Of a stretch of 26,350 bases of DNA, positions 22,989-26,350 are shown one piece after another. This DNA comes from Merdiplasma sp045118075 (GTDB taxonomy: Bacteria > Bacillota > Clostridia > Lachnospirales > Lachnospiraceae): positions 1-26,350 of the forward strand of contig JBGUOI010000227.1 of NCBI GenBank assembly GCA_045118075.1. Direction: 5' to 3'. Numbering within the stretch: position 1 is the first letter of the stretch; every line of letters starts with the position of its first letter. Below the pieces are notes generated by a model. The model had not been told where the DNA came from. It saw nothing but the letters and a program-made list of their open reading frames with translations, and searched no databases. A program made the position numbers and the translations under genes.

Positions 22989-23761
22989 TGTTTGATATTT
23001 TTGATACGCACGCCCATTACGACGATGAGGCATTTGACGAAGACCGGGAAGAGATTCTTGCCGGCCTTCCCTCTAAAGGTGTGCGTTTTGCGGTCAATGT
23101 AGGGGCGTCGCTGGAAGGCGCGAGAAAAAGCGCCGCTTACGCCGCCTCTTATGACTATATTTACTCCGCGGCCGGACTTCATCCCGACGATATCGGCCAG
23201 CTGAGCGAGGAATCCTTTGAGGAGATCCGCTCGATGGCGAAAGAGGCAAAGTGCATGGCGATCGGGGAGATCGGCCTGGACTACCACTGGATGGTGAGGC
23301 CGCGCGAGGAGCAGAAAGCCGGGTTTATCCGGTTTCTGGAACTGGCTAAGGAGTTGGATAAGCCGATCAATGTCCATTCCCGGGACAGCCATCAGGACTG
23401 TTTTGACATCATCAAAGCCCATCACGCCGGGACGAGCGGCGGGATCATCCACTGCTTTTCCGGTTCCGCCGAGCTGGCAAAGGAGTATGTGAAGCTCGGG
23501 TATTATATCGGTATCGGCGGAGTGGCTACTTTCAAAAACGCGAAGACGCTCCCGGAGGTCATCCGGCTGATCCCGCTTGAGAGGATCGTGACGGAGACGG
23601 ACTGCCCCTACCTGGCGCCGGTCCCGTTTCGCGGAAAGCGAAACGACTCATCCAAGATCAGCTATGTCATTGAAGCGATCGCGCAAATTCGGGGGACGGA
23701 CTCTGAAGAGACCGCCCGGATTCTTTTTGAGAACGCGATGCGCGTCTACCGGTTAAAGTAA
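22988..23761 (+). CDS. tatD: TatD-family metal-dependent hydrolase / DNase
   Basis: Cytoplasmic TIM-barrel metal hydrolase of 257 residues, the usual length. Metal and catalytic residues are all present: DTHAHYDD, GEIGLDYHW, VHSRDSHQD, IHCFSGSAELA and ETDCPYLAP. Relatives are 3'-5' DNases or D-aminoacyl-tRNA-type hydrolases. It overlaps metG by one base and precedes rsmA by 26 bases, the order common in Gram-positive bacteria, although the ribonuclease M5 gene often found between tatD and rsmA is missing here. Confidence 0.95.
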   Translation: MFDIFDTHAHYDDEAFDEDREEILAGLPSKGVRFAVNVGASLEGARKSAAYAASYDYIYSAAGLHPDDIGQLSEESFEEIRSMAKEAKCMAIGEIGLDYHWMVRPREEQKAGFIRFLELAKELDKPINVHSRDSHQDCFDIIKAHHAGTSGGIIHCFSGSAELAKEYVKLGYYIGIGGVATFKNAKTLPEVIRLIPLERIVTETDCPYLAPVPFRGKRNDSSKISYVIEAIAQIRGTDSEETARILFENAMRVYRLK

Positions 23762-23787
23762 TCATTTGCAGAAACAGGAAACAAAGC

Positions 23788-24657
23788 ATGACGGAAAACC
23801 TGGCAAATCCCAAAAACACCATTGAGATCATCCAAAAGCATGAGTTCACCTTCCAGAAACGGTTCGGGCAGAACTTCCTGATCGACGGCCATGTGCCGGA
23901 GAAGATCGTGGCGGCGGCCGGAATCGGGAAAGAGGACACCGTGCTGGAGATCGGTCCCGGCATCGGAACGCTGACGCAGTACCTTGCCCGTGAGGCGGGT
24001 CATGTGGTGGCTGTTGAGATCGACCGGATGCTGATCCCCATCCTGGAGGAGACGCTGGAAGGATATTCCAACGTAACGGTGATCAACGAGGATATCATGA
24101 AATGCAGCCTGAAAGAGCTGTGCGATAAATATAACGGCGGGCGTCCGATGAAGGTCGTCGCCAACCTGCCGTATTATATTACGACGCCCGTGGTGATGGC
24201 CCTTCTGGAAAGCCGCGCACCGATCAGGTCGATCACGGTGATGGTCCAGAAGGAAGTTGCCGATCGGATGAAGGCCGGCCCGGGCACTAAGGATTACGGA
24301 GCCCTCTCCCTTGCGGTCAGGTATCACTCCAGGGCGAAGATCGTCGCTGAGGTGCCGCCTAATTGTTTCATGCCGCGGCCCAAAGTGGGAAGCGCCGTGA
24401 TCCATCTGGACTGTGAAGGCGTGGAGCTCCTCCCCGAAGAGGAGGAGAAAAAACTGTTCGCGCTGATCAAAGCGGCGTTCGGACAGCGCCGCAAGACCCT
24501 CGCCAACGCTATTGCCAACAGCGGGGCGCTCCCCTATGACCGGGAGACGGTGACCGCGGCGCTCGAAAGGCTGGGATTAAAGCCGACCGTGCGGGGAGAA
24601 GCACTTGAACTGGAACAGTTTGAAGCGCTCGCGCGGGAACTGGACAGGAGGAACTGA
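23788..24657 (+). CDS. rsmA: 16S rRNA (adenine-N6)-dimethyltransferase RsmA/KsgA
   Basis: Dimethylates the two adjacent adenines near the 3' end of 16S rRNA during small-subunit maturation. The protein is 289 residues. The conserved N-terminus FGQNFLID, the SAM-binding loop VLEIGPGIGTLTQYLA, the acidic VAVEIDRML and catalytic NLPYYITTPVV are all intact, followed by VQKEVADRM and the C-terminal FGQRRKTLANAI. The ATG at 23788 follows AGGAAAC at 23777-23783. Loss of this enzyme gives kasugamycin resistance in other bacteria. The next gene starts three bases after its stop. Confidence 0.97.
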   Translation: MTENLANPKNTIEIIQKHEFTFQKRFGQNFLIDGHVPEKIVAAAGIGKEDTVLEIGPGIGTLTQYLAREAGHVVAVEIDRMLIPILEETLEGYSNVTVINEDIMKCSLKELCDKYNGGRPMKVVANLPYYITTPVVMALLESRAPIRSITVMVQKEVADRMKAGPGTKDYGALSLAVRYHSRAKIVAEVPPNCFMPRPKVGSAVIHLDCEGVELLPEEEEKKLFALIKAAFGQRRKTLANAIANSGALPYDRETVTAALERLGLKPTVRGEALELEQFEALARELDRRN

Positions 24658-24660
24658 AGT

Positions 24661-25611
24661 ATGGCAAAAGCAGAGCACTTTACCTATCCGTCTGTGGATG
24701 GAAAAACACAGATCCATGCGATGAGATGGAGACCGGAAGGTACGCCGGCCGCCATCGTGCAGATCGTGCATGGCATGCTGGAGTTTGTGGAGAGATACGG
24801 AGATTTCGCTTCTTATCTGGCGGACCGGGGCTTTCTGGTAGTCGGAAACGACCATCTCGGACACGGCGATTCGATCACCTGCGAGGAAGCAAGGGGCTAT
24901 TTCGCCGATAAGACGCCGGACCGCTGCGTTCTCCAGGATATGCGGGAGCTGCAGCGCCTGACAGAGAACGAATATCCCCATGTCCCCTATTTTATGCTCG
25001 GACACAGCATGGGTTCCTTCCTGGCCCGCTATTACCTGTGCGTTTACGGAAAGCACCTGGACGGCGCGATCATCAGCGGAACTGGACATCATCCCTCCTT
25101 CGAGGCATCATTCGGCATGTTCCTTTGCAAACAGATCGCAAAACGCAAAGGATGGCATTACAGAAGTTCCTTCGTGAACAAGATCGCCATGGGCAACATG
25201 AACAAACGCTTTGAACCGGCCAGGACACCCTGCGACTGGCTCACCCGCGACCAGGCAGTTGTCGATGCCTATATAGCCGACCCGAGGACCCGCTTCGTGT
25301 TCACGCTCAACGCCTACTACGGGATGTTCCATATGCTTCACTTTATCGCGGACATGGGCAACCTGAAAAAGATGCCCGCATCCCTGCCGGTGCTGTTCAT
25401 CGCCGGGGAGCTCGATCCGGTGGGCAATTTCGGAGCCGGCGTCAAAAAAGTGCTGGCTGAGTTTTCCTCCGCGGGAATGAAAGACGTGCAGTGCCGCATC
25501 TATCCCAATGACCGGCATGAGGTGCTCAACGAACTGGATAAAGAAGATGTGTATCATGATGTCGAGAAATGGCTGAAAGCCCATATCGGAAAGGAGAGAG
25601 GTCTGGCATGA
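24661..25611 (+). CDS. Alpha/beta hydrolase (monoacylglycerol lipase / lysophospholipase-like)
   Basis: Cytoplasmic serine hydrolase of 316 residues. The nucleophile elbow is GHSMGS (Ser116), the acid is Asp in AGELDPVGNFG, and the catalytic histidine is in NDRHEVLNELD. The N-terminal oxyanion region reads VQIVHGMLEFVERYGDFASYL and VVGNDHLGHGDS, as in the Hydrolase_4/monoglyceride lipase group. No signal peptide is evident. The ATG at 24661 follows AGGAGG (24647-24652), which lies inside the end of rsmA. Its stop overlaps the next ATG by four bases (ATGA). The physiological ester is unknown. Confidence 0.92.
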   Translation: MAKAEHFTYPSVDGKTQIHAMRWRPEGTPAAIVQIVHGMLEFVERYGDFASYLADRGFLVVGNDHLGHGDSITCEEARGYFADKTPDRCVLQDMRELQRLTENEYPHVPYFMLGHSMGSFLARYYLCVYGKHLDGAIISGTGHHPSFEASFGMFLCKQIAKRKGWHYRSSFVNKIAMGNMNKRFEPARTPCDWLTRDQAVVDAYIADPRTRFVFTLNAYYGMFHMLHFIADMGNLKKMPASLPVLFIAGELDPVGNFGAGVKKVLAEFSSAGMKDVQCRIYPNDRHEVLNELDKEDVYHDVEKWLKAHIGKERGLA

Positions 25612-26339
25612 AAGGTTTCTTCAATATGGACAGCCCGTTTTTCGTGTTCCTGTCCAGAGTGGCTGACCTGATGATCCTGAACCTGCTGTTCATCGTCTGC
25701 TGCATTCCCGTCTTCACCATCGGAGCGGCCTGCACGGCCCTCTCTTATGTGACCCTCAAACAGGCGGAACAGGTGGACGGTTACATCGTGCGCGGTTTTT
25801 TCCACGCATTCAAACAGAATTTCAAGCAGGCCACCCTGATCTGGCTGATCATGCTTTTCATGCTGATCGTTCTGATCATGGATTTCATGCTTACCGGCGG
25901 GGTCAATGCCCTGCCAGGCAGTGCCAACAGCATCATGCGCGTTCTGCTCTATATCGGCTTCGCCTTCTGGATCATGGTATTCCTTTACGTATTCCCGCTT
26001 CTGGCGAGATTTGAGAATACCGTATTCGGAACCATTCGCAACGCAATTCTGATCAGCTTTGCAAATGCGCCAAAGACGCTGCTGATGATGGCTGTGATCG
26101 TTCTGGCTATCGTCGCCTCCTTCTGGTCAGGCATGACCATTGCCTGGTCCATACTGGTGTGGTTCATGGTGGGCTTTTCTCTGCTCTCGTACATCAACAG
26201 CCTGCTGCAGGTGAAGATCATACACCGGTTCATGCCGGAAGAGGAAGAAGAGATCGTCTCCGACCTTGACTGGAGAGCGCCCGAACCGCCGAAGGATGTC
26301 GCCGCGGCGCGCACACAGGAAGTGACACCCATACCGTGA
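25608..26339 (+). CDS. YesL-like (DUF624) membrane protein
   Basis: Integral membrane protein of 243 residues. It opens with FFNMDSPFFVFLSRVADLMILNLLF, the typical start of the YesL/DUF624 family, followed by CCIPVFTIGAACTALSYVTLK and about five membrane segments in all. Gly-Gly and Pro residues break the helices around 95-105. The last 45 residues are hydrophilic with an acidic EEEEE run and a proline-rich end. The ATG at 25608 overlaps the hydrolase stop; an in-frame ATG at 25569 is inside that gene. Members often sit near polysaccharide-use genes, which is not the case here. Function unknown. Confidence 0.88.
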   Translation: MKGFFNMDSPFFVFLSRVADLMILNLLFIVCCIPVFTIGAACTALSYVTLKQAEQVDGYIVRGFFHAFKQNFKQATLIWLIMLFMLIVLIMDFMLTGGVNALPGSANSIMRVLLYIGFAFWIMVFLYVFPLLARFENTVFGTIRNAILISFANAPKTLLMMAVIVLAIVASFWSGMTIAWSILVWFMVGFSLLSYINSLLQVKIIHRFMPEEEEEIVSDLDWRAPEPPKDVAAARTQEVTPIP

Positions 26340-26350
26340 GTAACGCCGGT

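Overview
The window reads as the chromosome of a moderately GC-rich member of the Clostridia, most likely a Lachnospiraceae-type gut or rumen anaerobe. This rests on strong GGAGG-type ribosome sites, intrinsic terminators, the metG-tatD-rsmA gene order, the style of MurG and MetRS, and a YesL/DUF624 protein. No database could be searched, so the assignment is inference. No phage, IS transposase, CRISPR, tRNA or rRNA was seen.

Layout. (1) Bases 1-4822, + strand: the end of a ribose-type sugar ABC ATPase, its permease, a secreted binding protein, a short-chain dehydrogenase and a zinc-dependent polyol-type dehydrogenase. Together these look like a module for taking up and oxidising a sugar or sugar alcohol. 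(2) Bases 4823-5239: a gene-free, highly palindromic stretch with a nested terminator, a 130-nt central palindrome and flanking inverted copies of a small hairpin. (3) Minus strand 5239-6583: an AEC-family transporter and a 64-residue peptide with a textbook double-glycine leader (bacteriocin or signal-peptide type). (4) Plus strand 6915-9100: an Ldh_2-family dehydrogenase, a rhomboid protease and a HIT-family protein. (5) Minus strand 9309-10376: murG, facing the HIT gene across two back-to-back terminators that share the same stem sequence. (6) Plus strand 10558-13156: modA-modB-modC for molybdate uptake. (7) Plus strand 13296-26339: nine genes with no gap over about 36 bases, behind one good sigma-A-type promoter. 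They are a beta-CASP metallo-hydrolase, a transglutaminase-like lipoprotein, an 820-residue membrane-anchored protein of unknown function, an aconitase-superfamily hydratase, metG, tatD, rsmA, an alpha/beta hydrolase and a YesL-like membrane protein.

Most genes are ordinary. The parts most worth a second look are the orphan double-glycine peptide, the palindromic element between the convergent genes (a third copy of its small hairpin lies after the HIT gene), the transglutaminase-like lipoprotein with its 820-residue partner, and two ABC binding proteins that carry cleavable signal peptides but no lipobox cysteine.
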